64,000 nucleotides of DNA from an uncultured Bacteroidales bacterium (GCA_934716995.1 CAKUYO010000004.1:1-64000), one strand, 5' to 3'. Positions 13,764 through 21,972 are shown, numbered from the stretch's first letter. The notes: a model not told the origin generated them from the sequence alone. Numbers and translations are program-made.

Positions 13764-13805
13764 GAATTGCAAGTATCGACTGCCACCGGACAATGGTTGC
13801 AATTC
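13764..13805. repeat. Conserved intergenic stem-loop, copy 2
   Basis: Arms 13764-13772 and 13797-13805, loop nearly identical to copy 1. The outer arms AAGAATGAAGAATTAAG and their complement add a long AT-rich stem. Confidence 0.85.
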
Positions 13806-13844
13806 TTAATTCTTCATTCTTAATTTTTAATTCATCCTCGGATT

Positions 13845-14105
13845 ATGAAACATTTTCAATTGATATTGGCGGCGGGGTTGGTCTTTTTCGGCTGCGGGCT
13901 ATTGGTGGCAGGTATCGCCATTCCCCCAGCGGGGGTGATAGACAGCAGCGTGCTCGTCGCCTTCGGCGAGATACTCACGTTTGCAGGGAGCCTCGTGGGG
14001 ATTGACTACCACTACAGGTACCGGAAACCTCCGACACACTACCCCCCGACCTCCCCAACCGCGTCAGCGCCTCCAAAGGAGGGGCTCGACGGAGATGGGG
14101 AATAA
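13845..14105 (+). CDS. Holin-like small membrane protein
   Basis: An 86-residue protein with two hydrophobic segments (about 3-27 and 33-53) separated by a short turn (PPAGVIDSS), then a basic YHYRYRK. This is the size and shape of a class II holin, and the next two genes look like lysis genes. The last 20 residues (PPTSPTASAPPKEGLD...) are coded by an inserted palindromic element, so the original protein probably ended near residue 65. Holin identity rests on topology and context. Confidence 0.55.
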   Translation: MKHFQLILAAGLVFFGCGLLVAGIAIPPAGVIDSSVLVAFGEILTFAGSLVGIDYHYRYRKPPTHYPPTSPTASAPPKEGLDGDGE

Positions 14106-14215
14106 GCCCTATCGGGCTAATAAGACCTATCGGACCAATAAAATACGAGATGATTATGATACTGAAACTAATACGAGATACTGCAAGCCCCCTCCCTGAG
14201 AGGATTGGGGGAGTC
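14046..14215. mobile_element. Split, reversed copy of the palindromic element found in the VapE gene
   Basis: Half B reversed is at 14046-14087 (CCGACCTCCCCAA ... CTCCAAAGGAGGGGCTC, with about 10 extra bases) and half A reversed is at 14185-14215 (28 of 31 bases match). About 97 bp containing the end of the holin-like gene and the start of the DUF5675 gene lie between them. Both halves are translated. Confidence 0.7.
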
Positions 14216-14629
14216 CTGCATGTGGATGGCACTATGTTTTGCACTACCTTGGAACGCCGCGGCGTGGAAATCCCCGCGCTGTGGTACACGGTGAGCGTGA
14301 CGATGTCACCGCGGTTCAAACGCCTCATACCAATAGTGAACCACGTCCCAAACCGATCCGGAATCCGGTTCCACGTCGGCACCCGCCCCGAGCACTCGGC
14401 GGGGTGTATCCTCGTACCCGACCGCGAAACAGAAAACCGCCTCACCCAAACCCTCCTCAAAGCCCAACAACGCCATGAAACCATCTATCTTGAAATCTGC
14501 GAAGAGAAACATCCTGCCCCTCTGTATGATGTGCCTTGTCCTGCTCACGAGCGGATGCGCTACCTCGAAGCGGAGCGCATCCGACAGGAGTACTACCGCC
14601 ACCACCCTGACGAACTCCCTCCGGCATGA
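14150..14629 (+). CDS. DUF5675 family protein, probable endolysin
   Basis: A 159-residue protein (the start could also be the Met two codons later). Family signatures: VDGTMFCTTLERRG, YTVSVTMSPRFKR, and RFHVGTRPEHSAGCILVPDR, the last being the diagnostic IHxGN..xxxxGCI-type segment of DUF5675. Such proteins are found with phage lysis and peptidoglycan genes in Bacteroidetes. Residues about 12-22 (ASPLPERIGGV) come from the inserted element half and interrupt the first beta strand region without breaking the frame. It overlaps the next gene by 155 bp. Confidence 0.75.
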   Translation: MIMILKLIRDTASPLPERIGGVLHVDGTMFCTTLERRGVEIPALWYTVSVTMSPRFKRLIPIVNHVPNRSGIRFHVGTRPEHSAGCILVPDRETENRLTQTLLKAQQRHETIYLEICEEKHPAPLYDVPCPAHERMRYLEAERIRQEYYRHHPDELPPA

Positions 14630-14882
14630 CAGCACCTACCACCGCGACAGTATCTATATCCGCGAATACACCCGCGGCGATACCGTATATCTCGACCGCT
14701 GGCGGGACAGGTGGAGGGAAAGAGTGGTAATAAGAAATGATACTATCTATCAAAACCGAGAAATCGTAGTTCATTCTCCACCCGAAAAGTACGTACCCCG
14801 AATAGTAAAATGGTTAGCCTATACCGGTGCCGCAGCAATAATCATATTCCTATTATGGCTATTCCTAAAAATTCGTGGTTAA
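14475..14882 (+). CDS. Spanin-like lipoprotein with C-terminal membrane anchor
   Basis: A 135-residue protein starting inside the DUF5675 gene in another frame. A signal sequence with lipobox (CLVLLTSGCATS, Cys about 27) is followed by a Thr/Ser stretch, a charged coiled region (DTVYLDRWRDRWRERVVIRND) and a C-terminal membrane helix (WLAYTGAAAIIIFLLWLFL). A lipid anchor at one end and a transmembrane helix at the other fits a unimolecular spanin, which joins both membranes during phage lysis. The embedded-gene arrangement is also typical of spanins. The assignment is by architecture only. Confidence 0.6.
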   Translation: MKPSILKSAKRNILPLCMMCLVLLTSGCATSKRSASDRSTTATTLTNSLRHDSTYHRDSIYIREYTRGDTVYLDRWRDRWRERVVIRNDTIYQNREIVVHSPPEKYVPRIVKWLAYTGAAAIIIFLLWLFLKIRG

Positions 14883-14963
14883 TTCACGGGAAATTATATG
14901 TTTAATCCCATACCATCCCGTGTTTTAACGGTCATTTAACGGCAATTAATGGAGCACAACATA

Positions 14964-14996
14964 CTCCCCCGCCGACATAGAAGCACAGCGGGGGAG
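14964..14996. terminator. Stem-loop between convergent genes
   Basis: Arms CTCCCCCGC (14964-14972) and GCGGGGGAG (14988-14996), loop 15 nt. There is no clean T-tract on either strand. It lies between the lysis cassette and the end of glnS. Confidence 0.45.
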
Positions 14997-15032
14997 CATA
15001 GTAATTGTTAATTATTACCTGTTAATTGTCGG

Positions 15033-16724
15033 TTATTTCTGCCAGTTGTCCTTCAGCGAGGCGGTGCGGTTGAGGACGAGATGATCAGGAGTAGTGTCGG
15101 GATCGACCACGAAGTAGCCTTGCTTGAGCAACTGGTAGTGGTTCTCTTGGGCAATGCCGTTCTCAATGACCGGAGCATGGAGTTCGCTGCGGAGCGAGCC
15201 CTCCACCTTGATAGTCTTTATCTCGAGGCTGTTGGGGTTGAGCAGGTCGCGGAAATCACCTTCCTCCGCCGACGGGTTCTCCACGGCAAACAGACGGTCG
15301 TAGAGACGTGCTTCGGCATCCAGACAGGAGTTGCACTCCACCCAGTTGATAGTGGCTTTGGTCTTGCGGTTGCCGCCCTCGGTGCCCGACTTGGAAGCGG
15401 GGTCGTAGGTGGCATAGACGGTGGTGATATTGCCCTCGGCATCCTTGTCGCAGCCGGTGGCTTGGATGATATACGCCGACTTGAGACGCACCTCACGCCC
15501 GCCCGGGCTGAGACGGAAGAAGTTCTTGTCCGCCTGCTCGAGGAAGTCGCCGCGCTCGATATAGAGTTCGCGGGCAAACTGCATCTCGCGCGTGCCAAGT
15601 TCGGGGTGTCCGTCGATGTTCTCCGCGGTGATGGTCTCGCCGTTGCCCTCATAGTTGGTGATAACCAGTTTCACGGGGTCGAAGATAGCGCAGATACGCG
15701 GAGCCGTCTCTTTGAGGCACTCGCGCACGGTATGTTCCAGCAGACTGACATCAATCATACCCTCTACCTTGGTGTAGCCGATACGGTCAATGAAAGCACG
15801 GATAGCCTCAGCCGTATAACCGCGGCGGCGCAGACCGCAGACAGTCGGCATACGGGGGTCGTCCCAGCCGCGCACGAGCCCCTCCTTGACGAGTTGGAGC
15901 ATCTTGCGCTTCGACATCACGGTGTAGGTGATATTCAGTCGGTTGAACTCGTACTGGTGCGGGCGGTAGTCGCCCGTTACAAATTGGTCGAGGAAATAGT
16001 CATACAGCGGACGGTGCACCACAAACTCGAGGGTACAGATAGAGTGCGTAACGCCTTCGAAATAGTCGCTCTGACCGTGTGCGAAATCGTACATCGGATA
16101 GACGTTCCACTTGCGCCCTGTGCGGTGGTGCGGGTGGGTGGTGATGATACGGTACATAATCGGGTCGCGGAAGTGCATATTCGGGTTCGCCATATCAATC
16201 TTGGCACGCAGCACCATCTTTCCGTCCTCTATCTCGCCAGCCTGCATCGCCTCGAAAAGGCGCAGGTTCTCCTCTATGGGTCGGTCGCGATAGGGCGATG
16301 CCACACCGGGTTCGGTAGGCGTACCTTTCTGCTCGGCTATCTGCTCGGCGGTCTGCTCGTCCACGTAGGCCTTGCCCTCTTTGATAAAGCGGATGGCAAG
16401 GTCATAGAGTTGTTGGAAATAGTCGCTGGCGTAGTAGATATTGCCCCACTTGAAGCCCAACCACGCAATGTCCTGCTGAATGGAATCCACGTACTCGACG
16501 TCCTCTTTGACGGGGTTGGTGTCATCAAAACGGAGGTTGCAGACACCGTGATATTTCTCGGCGATGCCGAAGTCCATACAGATGGCTTTGACGTGTCCGA
16601 TATGCAGGTAGCCGTTGGGTTCGGGCGGGAAACGGGTCTGAATACGTCCGCCGTTCTTGCCCTCGGCAAGGTCTTTCTCTACGATTTGCTCAATGAAATT
16701 GAGGCTTCTTTCTTCTGTTTCCAT
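15033..16724 (-). CDS. glnS: Glutaminyl-tRNA synthetase
   Basis: Class I synthetase charging tRNA-Gln, 563 residues, full length. The N-terminus has TRFPPEPNGYLHIGHVK with the HIGH motif. FDDTNPVKEDVEYV, the tRNA-binding PHRTGRKWNVYPMYDFAHG region and the KMSKS equivalent MSKRK follow, then the C-terminal anticodon-binding beta-barrels. It reads towards the accessory island. A palindrome of the REP-like family lies between it and lpxA, so its promoter is probably in the AT-rich 16725-16780 stretch. Confidence 0.97.
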   Translation of the reverse strand: METEERSLNFIEQIVEKDLAEGKNGGRIQTRFPPEPNGYLHIGHVKAICMDFGIAEKYHGVCNLRFDDTNPVKEDVEYVDSIQQDIAWLGFKWGNIYYASDYFQQLYDLAIRFIKEGKAYVDEQTAEQIAEQKGTPTEPGVASPYRDRPIEENLRLFEAMQAGEIEDGKMVLRAKIDMANPNMHFRDPIMYRIITTHPHHRTGRKWNVYPMYDFAHGQSDYFEGVTHSICTLEFVVHRPLYDYFLDQFVTGDYRPHQYEFNRLNITYTVMSKRKMLQLVKEGLVRGWDDPRMPTVCGLRRRGYTAEAIRAFIDRIGYTKVEGMIDVSLLEHTVRECLKETAPRICAIFDPVKLVITNYEGNGETITAENIDGHPELGTREMQFARELYIERGDFLEQADKNFFRLSPGGREVRLKSAYIIQATGCDKDAEGNITTVYATYDPASKSGTEGGNRKTKATINWVECNSCLDAEARLYDRLFAVENPSAEEGDFRDLLNPNSLEIKTIKVEGSLRSELHAPVIENGIAQENHYQLLKQGYFVVDPDTTPDHLVLNRTASLKDNWQK

Positions 16725-16780
16725 TTCGTTTAATTATGAATTTTGAATTATGAATGAGGAATTATATCTTTATATGCTCT

Positions 16781-16801
16781 GACGACGCGAGACGCGTCGT
16801 C
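16781..16801. repeat. REP-like palindrome copy between glnS and lpxA
   Basis: GACGACGCG-AGA-CGCGTCGTC followed by CCCCA. This is the only copy of the family found outside the island in this window, apart from its GC-rich relative at 4452. It is flanked by TTATGAATTATGAATGAGG-type AT-rich repeats. Confidence 0.85.
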
Positions 16802-16845
16802 CCCATACAGCACGCAATTCATAATTCCTAATTCACCATTCCTAA

Positions 16846-17622
16846 TTAGTTTATGCCGCGGACAATGCCACGGGGTGAGGCTTTGATAAAGTCGATGATA
16901 GCGTTGCGCTCGGGGGTCTCGGGTACGGCAGCAAGGATCTGTTCAACCGCCTGCGTTACATTGAGACCGGACATATACAGCGTGCGGTAGGTATCTTGGA
17001 TAGAAGCAATCTGCTCACGGGTGAATCCGCGGCGATTGAGTCCGACAGAGTTGATACCGCAGTACGATACCGGTTCGCGTGCTGCGATAACATACGGTGG
17101 GATGTCCTTGTTGATTTTCGTGCCGCCCTGTATCATCACGTGCGCCCCGATATGGGTGAACTGGTGAACGAGGCTGCCGCCACCGATGATAGCCCAGTCG
17201 TCCACCACCACTTCGCCTGCCAGTTGCACGGCGTTGGACATAATAATATGGTCGTGGAGGAGGCAGTCGTGTGCCACGTGGCAGTATGCCATAATGAGGC
17301 AGTTGCTGCCCACTACGGTCTTGCCCTTGCTGGCAGTACCGCGATGAATGGTAGCGCACTCGCGAATGGTGGTGTTGTCACCGATGAAGACGTAGGTCTT
17401 CTCGCCTTTGAACTTCAAGTCCTGCGGAATAGCACCCACTACGGCGGAGGGGAAAATATGGCAGTTCTTGCCGATACGTACGCCCTCGCAGATAGTGGCA
17501 TTGGCATCAATAATGGTGCCTGCGCCTATTTCCACATCTTTGTCAATATAGACAAACGGACCGATTTGCACGGAGGGGTCAATCTTCGCCTCCGGATGGA
17601 TGTATGCTAATGGTTGGGTCAT
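16846..17622 (-). CDS. lpxA: Acyl-[ACP]-UDP-N-acetylglucosamine O-acyltransferase
   Basis: First committed enzyme of lipid A synthesis, cytoplasmic trimer, 258 residues (usual about 260). The left-handed beta-helix is visible as hexapeptide repeats (IHPEAKIDPSVQIG, IGAGTIIDANATI), with the catalytic His in CHVAHDC and the C-terminal helical part from AAREPVSYCG. It lies 51 bases downstream of lpxC in the order lpxD-lpxC-lpxA found in Bacteroidetes. Confidence 0.96.
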   Translation of the reverse strand: MTQPLAYIHPEAKIDPSVQIGPFVYIDKDVEIGAGTIIDANATICEGVRIGKNCHIFPSAVVGAIPQDLKFKGEKTYVFIGDNTTIRECATIHRGTASKGKTVVGSNCLIMAYCHVAHDCLLHDHIIMSNAVQLAGEVVVDDWAIIGGGSLVHQFTHIGAHVMIQGGTKINKDIPPYVIAAREPVSYCGINSVGLNRRGFTREQIASIQDTYRTLYMSGLNVTQAVEQILAAVPETPERNAIIDFIKASPRGIVRGIN

Positions 17623-17673
17623 AATCTTTTATTTTTATTAGGGTCTTTAAGGTCCTTAAGGTCTTTAAGGACG

Positions 17674-18573
17674 TTACTGGATCACCTTGTTTCTCAGTTG
17701 GCGGCAGCACTGGGTGTTGAAAGTGTGTCCCGGTCGCTCGGCGATGAGTTTGCCTTGGATATAGCAGCCGAGAAGCGACATATCGCCGATGAGGTCAAGG
17801 AGTTTGTGCCGCGCCGGCTCGTTCTGGTAGTTGAGCGGGGAGAGGTAGCCGAGTTTGGCGGCATCAAGGTGCGGAGCACCGAGTTTGTCGGTCATATAGT
17901 CCAATCCCTCCTGCGACATCTGGGTCTCATATATCACTAATGCGTTTTGCAGGTCGCCTCCTTTGATAAGCCCCATACGCAGGAGCGGCTCTATCTCGCG
18001 CACGAAGCAGAAAGTACGTGCAGCGGCTATCTCGCGGGGGTAGGTACTCAGGTCGTGCAGTTCGGCATGCTGCTCGCGCAGGAAAACGCTCGGAAACGAA
18101 ATCATTACCTCCACCTCGTAGTGGTCGGAGGGCAGCAGCACCAACTTGTTGCCGCGCTCGGAGACATACTCGATAGGCTCCGTAACGACAAACACTTTGC
18201 GCTCCGCCTGCTGCTCCTGCAAGCCTGCAGCCTGTATCGCCTTGACGAACAGTTTGGCACTACCATCGAGGATAGGCATCTCGGGACCGTCCAACTCGAT
18301 AAGACAGTTATCCACCCCCATCGCATAGAGGGCGGAGAGGGCATGCTCCACGGTCGATATTTTCCACGCGCCGTGCTCGAGGACGGTGCCGCGCTCGGTA
18401 GCACTGACATAGTCGGCAAGGGCTTGGTGGGTCGGTTTGCCCGGCAAATCAACACGGCAGAGTTGTATGCCCGTATTTTCGTCCGCAGGCAGGAAGTTCG
18501 CTGTAATATGCAGACCCGTATGCAATCCCTTACCCGACAGGGTGAAAGGGGAGGAAATGGTATGCTGGTTCAT
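17674..18573 (-). CDS. lpxC: UDP-3-O-acyl-N-acetylglucosamine deacetylase, not fused to FabZ
   Basis: Zinc deacetylase of lipid A synthesis, 299 residues, the length of a free-standing LpxC. Zinc-binding and catalytic motifs are present: STVEHALSALYAMG, DGPEMPILDGSA, and ARHKLLDLIGDMSL near the end. In most Bacteroidetes the protein continues into a FabZ dehydratase (about 460 residues in all). Here it ends at CRQLRNKVIQ, and only 51 bases of short repeats (GGTCTTTAA units) separate it from lpxA, so there is no room for fabZ. Confidence 0.95.
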   Translation of the reverse strand: MNQHTISSPFTLSGKGLHTGLHITANFLPADENTGIQLCRVDLPGKPTHQALADYVSATERGTVLEHGAWKISTVEHALSALYAMGVDNCLIELDGPEMPILDGSAKLFVKAIQAAGLQEQQAERKVFVVTEPIEYVSERGNKLVLLPSDHYEVEVMISFPSVFLREQHAELHDLSTYPREIAAARTFCFVREIEPLLRMGLIKGGDLQNALVIYETQMSQEGLDYMTDKLGAPHLDAAKLGYLSPLNYQNEPARHKLLDLIGDMSLLGCYIQGKLIAERPGHTFNTQCCRQLRNKVIQ

Positions 18574-18619
18574 TTCATTTATGAATTACGAATTATGAAT
18601 GAGGAATTATAGGCAAAGA

Positions 18620-18667
18620 ATTTACAAATTTACAAATTTACAAATTTACACACTTACAAATTTACAA
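18620..18667. repeat. 8-bp tandem repeat ATTTACAA x6
   Basis: Six units, four exact, just beyond the end of lpxD. The same unit is at 4352-4375. Confidence 0.85.
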
Positions 18668-19687
18668 ATTCTTCTCAAGGGTACTGAGGCGGCGCATCAG
18701 GTCGGGGAGTTGCTTGAAACCGACCGAGGAGCGGCGCCAGTTCATTGCGTCGATAGCGGGCGAACCCTGGTACATACCCGGTTTGCGGACACTGCCTGCC
18801 ACCCCCGCCTGCGCACCGAAGACGCAGCGGTCGGCAATCTCGATATGCCCTGCCACACCTGCCTGACCGGCAAGGATACAATGGCTGCCTATCTTGGTAG
18901 AACCCGCTACGCCCGCCTGCGCGCACATAAAAGTGGACTCGCCCACTTCTACGTTGTGCGCCACCTGCACAAGGTTGTCTATCTTCGCATTGCGGCGGAT
19001 ACGGGTGGAACCCATCATAGCACGGTCGATCGTACTGTTGGCACCGATCTCCACATCGTCCTCTATCACCACATTGCCTATCTGTGGCAGTTTTTGGTTC
19101 ACACCCTGTGCATCGGGTTCGAAGCCGAAGCCGTCCGCACCGACCACCACGCCCGCATGGAGAATACAACCACGCCCGACCACACAGTTGTAATAGACCT
19201 TGACCCCCGCATAGAGAACAGTGTTTTCGCCAATCTGCACATTATCGCCGATATACGTATTCGGATAGATCTGCACGCCCTTTCCGAGACGGACATTCTT
19301 GCCGATATAGACAAACGCACCGATGTACGCATCATCGGGTACAGAGACGCCCTCACTGATATAAGCGGGTTGCTCCACGCCGTGGCGGGCGGGATTCATG
19401 GCTTTTGCGACTAATTGGAGCAGTTGCCCCATCGCCCCGCGGGCGTTCTCTACGGCAATCACGGTAGCATTGCTTTCGGGGGCTTTACCGCCCAGGAGAC
19501 TTGCCGTAACCAATACGACAGAGGCTTGCGTGGTTGCTAAATAGGGCATATATTTCTCCTCGCAGAGAAAACAGAGTTTGCCCTCGGTAGCGGACTCGAC
19601 AGGAGCGACATCGCTCACTGCGCGGTTGGGGTCGCCATAGAGTTTGCCTCCGAGAAGGAGGGATATTTGTTGTGCAGAAAATTCCAC
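18662..19687 (-). CDS. lpxD: UDP-3-O-(3-hydroxyacyl)glucosamine N-acyltransferase
   Basis: Adds the N-linked acyl chain after LpxC, 341 residues, usual length. N-terminal uridine-binding domain about 1-100 (LLGGKLYGDPNRAVSDVAPV), then a left-handed beta-helix with many hexapeptides (IYPNTYIGDNVQIGENTVLY) and the catalytic His in VQVAHNVEVG. First of the three lpx genes; the gap to lpxC contains the ATTTACAA tandem repeat, so the genes are spaced more loosely than usual. Confidence 0.96.
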   Translation of the reverse strand: MEFSAQQISLLLGGKLYGDPNRAVSDVAPVESATEGKLCFLCEEKYMPYLATTQASVVLVTASLLGGKAPESNATVIAVENARGAMGQLLQLVAKAMNPARHGVEQPAYISEGVSVPDDAYIGAFVYIGKNVRLGKGVQIYPNTYIGDNVQIGENTVLYAGVKVYYNCVVGRGCILHAGVVVGADGFGFEPDAQGVNQKLPQIGNVVIEDDVEIGANSTIDRAMMGSTRIRRNAKIDNLVQVAHNVEVGESTFMCAQAGVAGSTKIGSHCILAGQAGVAGHIEIADRCVFGAQAGVAGSVRKPGMYQGSPAIDAMNWRRSSVGFKQLPDLMRRLSTLEKNL

Positions 19688-19745
19688 TTTATGCTAATTA
19701 TGAATTAATAATTATGAATGATGAATTATTTGTCTCTGTATGCTC

Positions 19746-19799
19746 TATCCTATACGCATCCTATGCGCATCCTATAACAAAAACATAGGTGGATGTCAG
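19746..19799. repeat. 11-bp tandem repeats of two families
   Basis: TATCCTATACG, CATCCTATGCG, CATCCTATAAC (19746-19778) are followed by GTGGATGTCAG (19789-19799) and a partial second unit. These match the families at 40174 and at 46091/52655. Confidence 0.75.
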
Positions 19800-19831
19800 G
19801 TGGATAGTTTTTTATAACTGTTTGCTGTTCT

Positions 19832-21088
19832 TCACCGTCGGAACTCAAACAGGTAAAGTTTCTTTGGTTTGCGGGTGAGCGACGGCAGGTCGAGTATCTC
19901 GCTGGCGGAAGCGATGTCGCGCACCGTGCCGTCGCGGTAGAGTATGTCGATTGAGTCGTCTTTTTCCGAATAGGTATTGCTCGTCGATATATGCTCCACG
20001 AAGAAATACTCCGCCTCCTGTTCGCTGATACCCAACGCATTGGCATAATGCCGGCGCAGGATCTGCTGCTCGGTGTCTGTGAGCGGTTCGGTCAGCAACC
20101 GCCCGCGGAAGAGTTGGCGGTTGGTAAACGCCGTACTCAGTTCGCGCAACACTGTGTCGTCCGAGTTCATCCACACCTTGATAGCCGACAGCACATCGGT
20201 ATCGTCAAGCAGGGCATACTGCTGCATCGCCTCGCTGCCAAGAGCGAAATCGGCTGCAGTAACACGATGGTACAGAAAATAGTGCAAAGCGGGTGAGCCA
20301 AAAAGTTCCCTGCCCGACAGAGCCAGTTCTTTTGCCCGTGCGAGTATCTTGATCAGGTGTTGCTCGGCGGCAACGGAAGTCTTATGGAGATAAACCTGCC
20401 AGTACATCAGGCGGCGTGCCACAAGGAACTTTTCTACCGAATAGATGCCCTTGATCTCTACCACCAGACGGTCGTCCACCACATTGAGCATCTTGAGCAA
20501 CCGCTCGCTCGCCACACGCCCCTCCTGCACGCCCGTGAAGAACGAGTCGCGGCACAGGTAGTCCATTCTGTCCACGTCCAACTGGCTGGAGATGAGTTGG
20601 TGGAGAAAATGGCGGGGATAGCGGTCTTTGAAGATAGCAATCGCCTCGTCCAACGGACGCTGCTGCCAGAGTTGCTGCTCGCTTCCGCGGCTGAGGTCGA
20701 TATTGATCTGCTCCATCATTAGGAGCGAAATCTCTTCGTGGGTAATGCCCTCGACAAGGGTATGCTCTAATACATGGGAGAATGGTCCGTGCCCGATGTC
20801 ATGGAGCAGAATAGCCGCCAAGGCACCCGTTGCCTCGCCGTCGCTTATCTCCACCCCTTTGCCCCGCAGCGAAGCAATCCCCTCGCTCATCAGGTGCATT
20901 GCACCTATGGAATGGAGGAAACGGCTGTGCATAGCACCGGGATAAACCAAATAGGAAAGCCCCAACTGACGGATACGGTTGAGGCGTTGTACGTACGGAT
21001 GCTGCAACACATCGTAGAGCAGGTCGCTCGGGATAGTGAGAAATCCGAATACGGGGTCGTTGATTATCTTCCGTTTGTTGGTTACCAT
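19832..21088 (-). CDS. HD-domain phosphohydrolase
   Basis: A 418-residue metal-dependent phosphohydrolase of the dGTPase-like HD group. The core is HSRFLHSIGAMHL, then LLHDIGHGPFSHVLEHTL (the HD metal pair), and DVDRMDYLCRDSFFTGV, which resembles deoxynucleotide triphosphohydrolases. It starts by overlapping the outer-membrane barrel gene by 7 bases and is followed by lpxD; an HD gene in front of lpxD is a common Bacteroidales order. The substrate is not determined by sequence. Confidence 0.88.
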   Translation of the reverse strand: MVTNKRKIINDPVFGFLTIPSDLLYDVLQHPYVQRLNRIRQLGLSYLVYPGAMHSRFLHSIGAMHLMSEGIASLRGKGVEISDGEATGALAAILLHDIGHGPFSHVLEHTLVEGITHEEISLLMMEQINIDLSRGSEQQLWQQRPLDEAIAIFKDRYPRHFLHQLISSQLDVDRMDYLCRDSFFTGVQEGRVASERLLKMLNVVDDRLVVEIKGIYSVEKFLVARRLMYWQVYLHKTSVAAEQHLIKILARAKELALSGRELFGSPALHYFLYHRVTAADFALGSEAMQQYALLDDTDVLSAIKVWMNSDDTVLRELSTAFTNRQLFRGRLLTEPLTDTEQQILRRHYANALGISEQEAEYFFVEHISTSNTYSEKDDSIDILYRDGTVRDIASASEILDLPSLTRKPKKLYLFEFRR

Positions 21089-21921
21089 TTATACAAGCGG
21101 CAGGGTTCGCATTTTTGCCAACGGTAGGAGAAACTGAGACCTAACATAAAATAACCGTCTCCCCACTGGAAACGGGACGATTTGGTAAGCGGGTATGCGT
21201 CAAGGTTGCTGTTGGGTACATCCAAGAGCCCCTGATGAACAGATGCCATAACGGTCATAAAGAAACCATGGGTCAGATTGATATTATATCCTATCTCGAC
21301 CGGCAGCATAGGCAGCACACTCACCACCTGCCCCTCGCCGCGGTCGGAGCGGGTAAAATCATAGTTGATAACGCTCAAGTTAAGCCCAAGACCGGCATAG
21401 ATATAAAAACCCGCCTTAGGGAAAGGATACCACTCGATACCTGCTGCCAGTTCGCCAAAGCCGCTTTTGAAAGAGCCTTTGCCCATCTGCGTCTGCACCT
21501 CCTGCCCCGTAACGGGGTCTGTGGTCAGCGCATAGCGCGCACTGTCGTTGCCGTGCAAATAGCCTCCCGAAAGGGAAAAACGCCAGTTGGCACTATTAGC
21601 CAGCGGGTGGAGGTAACTGAAGATAACACTGCCGCCCACACTGAGATTCTGCTTCTGGAAACCCTCCTTGAACGCCACACCGAGCATATCCACATCACCG
21701 TAGTAATACAGGGCATTGCCGGTAAGAGTAATACCTTGCGCCACAGAAGAGTTGCGCGTAGAATAGAGACCGTGTGCGTCGGGCGTCTTACGCCACGAGC
21801 GGCGCACCTGTGTCTTTTGTTGCGGATTGCCTTTGTTCGGCTTTGCCTCCGCCATCAACGAACCGCTGTAACCCAAGCCGAGCACCAACGCGAGTATGGA
21901 AATTAGCAAATGTCTTTTCAT
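21082..21921 (-). CDS. Outer-membrane beta-barrel protein
   Basis: About 279 residues. The chosen ATG gives MKRHLLISILALVLGLGYSG, a signal peptide; a start three codons earlier is possible. After a short basic linker the chain alternates short strands and turns rich in Gly, Tyr and Phe (LTGNALYYYGDVDMLG, WRFSLSGGYLHGND, GFYIYAGLGLNLSVINYDF) and ends in a strand-like SFSYRW, typical of an 8-10 strand barrel like the DUF6089/PorT group. Its promoter (21941-21972) probably serves the HD and lpx genes downstream, with which it overlaps. Confidence 0.75.
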   Translation of the reverse strand: MKRHLLISILALVLGLGYSGSLMAEAKPNKGNPQQKTQVRRSWRKTPDAHGLYSTRNSSVAQGITLTGNALYYYGDVDMLGVAFKEGFQKQNLSVGGSVIFSYLHPLANSANWRFSLSGGYLHGNDSARYALTTDPVTGQEVQTQMGKGSFKSGFGELAAGIEWYPFPKAGFYIYAGLGLNLSVINYDFTRSDRGEGQVVSVLPMLPVEIGYNINLTHGFFMTVMASVHQGLLDVPNSNLDAYPLTKSSRFQWGDGYFMLGLSFSYRWQKCEPCRLYKW

Positions 21922-21940
21922 AACCTGCACAAAAACGCCA

Positions 21941-21972
21941 CAAAGGTAGTTATTTTTTGTGAAAGTAACAAA
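21941..21972 (-). promoter_or_regulatory. Predicted promoter of the barrel-HD-lpx operon
   Basis: On the minus strand: TTTG (21969-21972), 20 bp, TACCTTTG (21941-21948), 20 bp ahead of the chosen ATG. Confidence 0.75.

Noticed and set aside
15081..16733. A 550-residue frame opposite glnS
   Set aside because: glnS is complete with all motifs; the opposite frame has no recognisable features.
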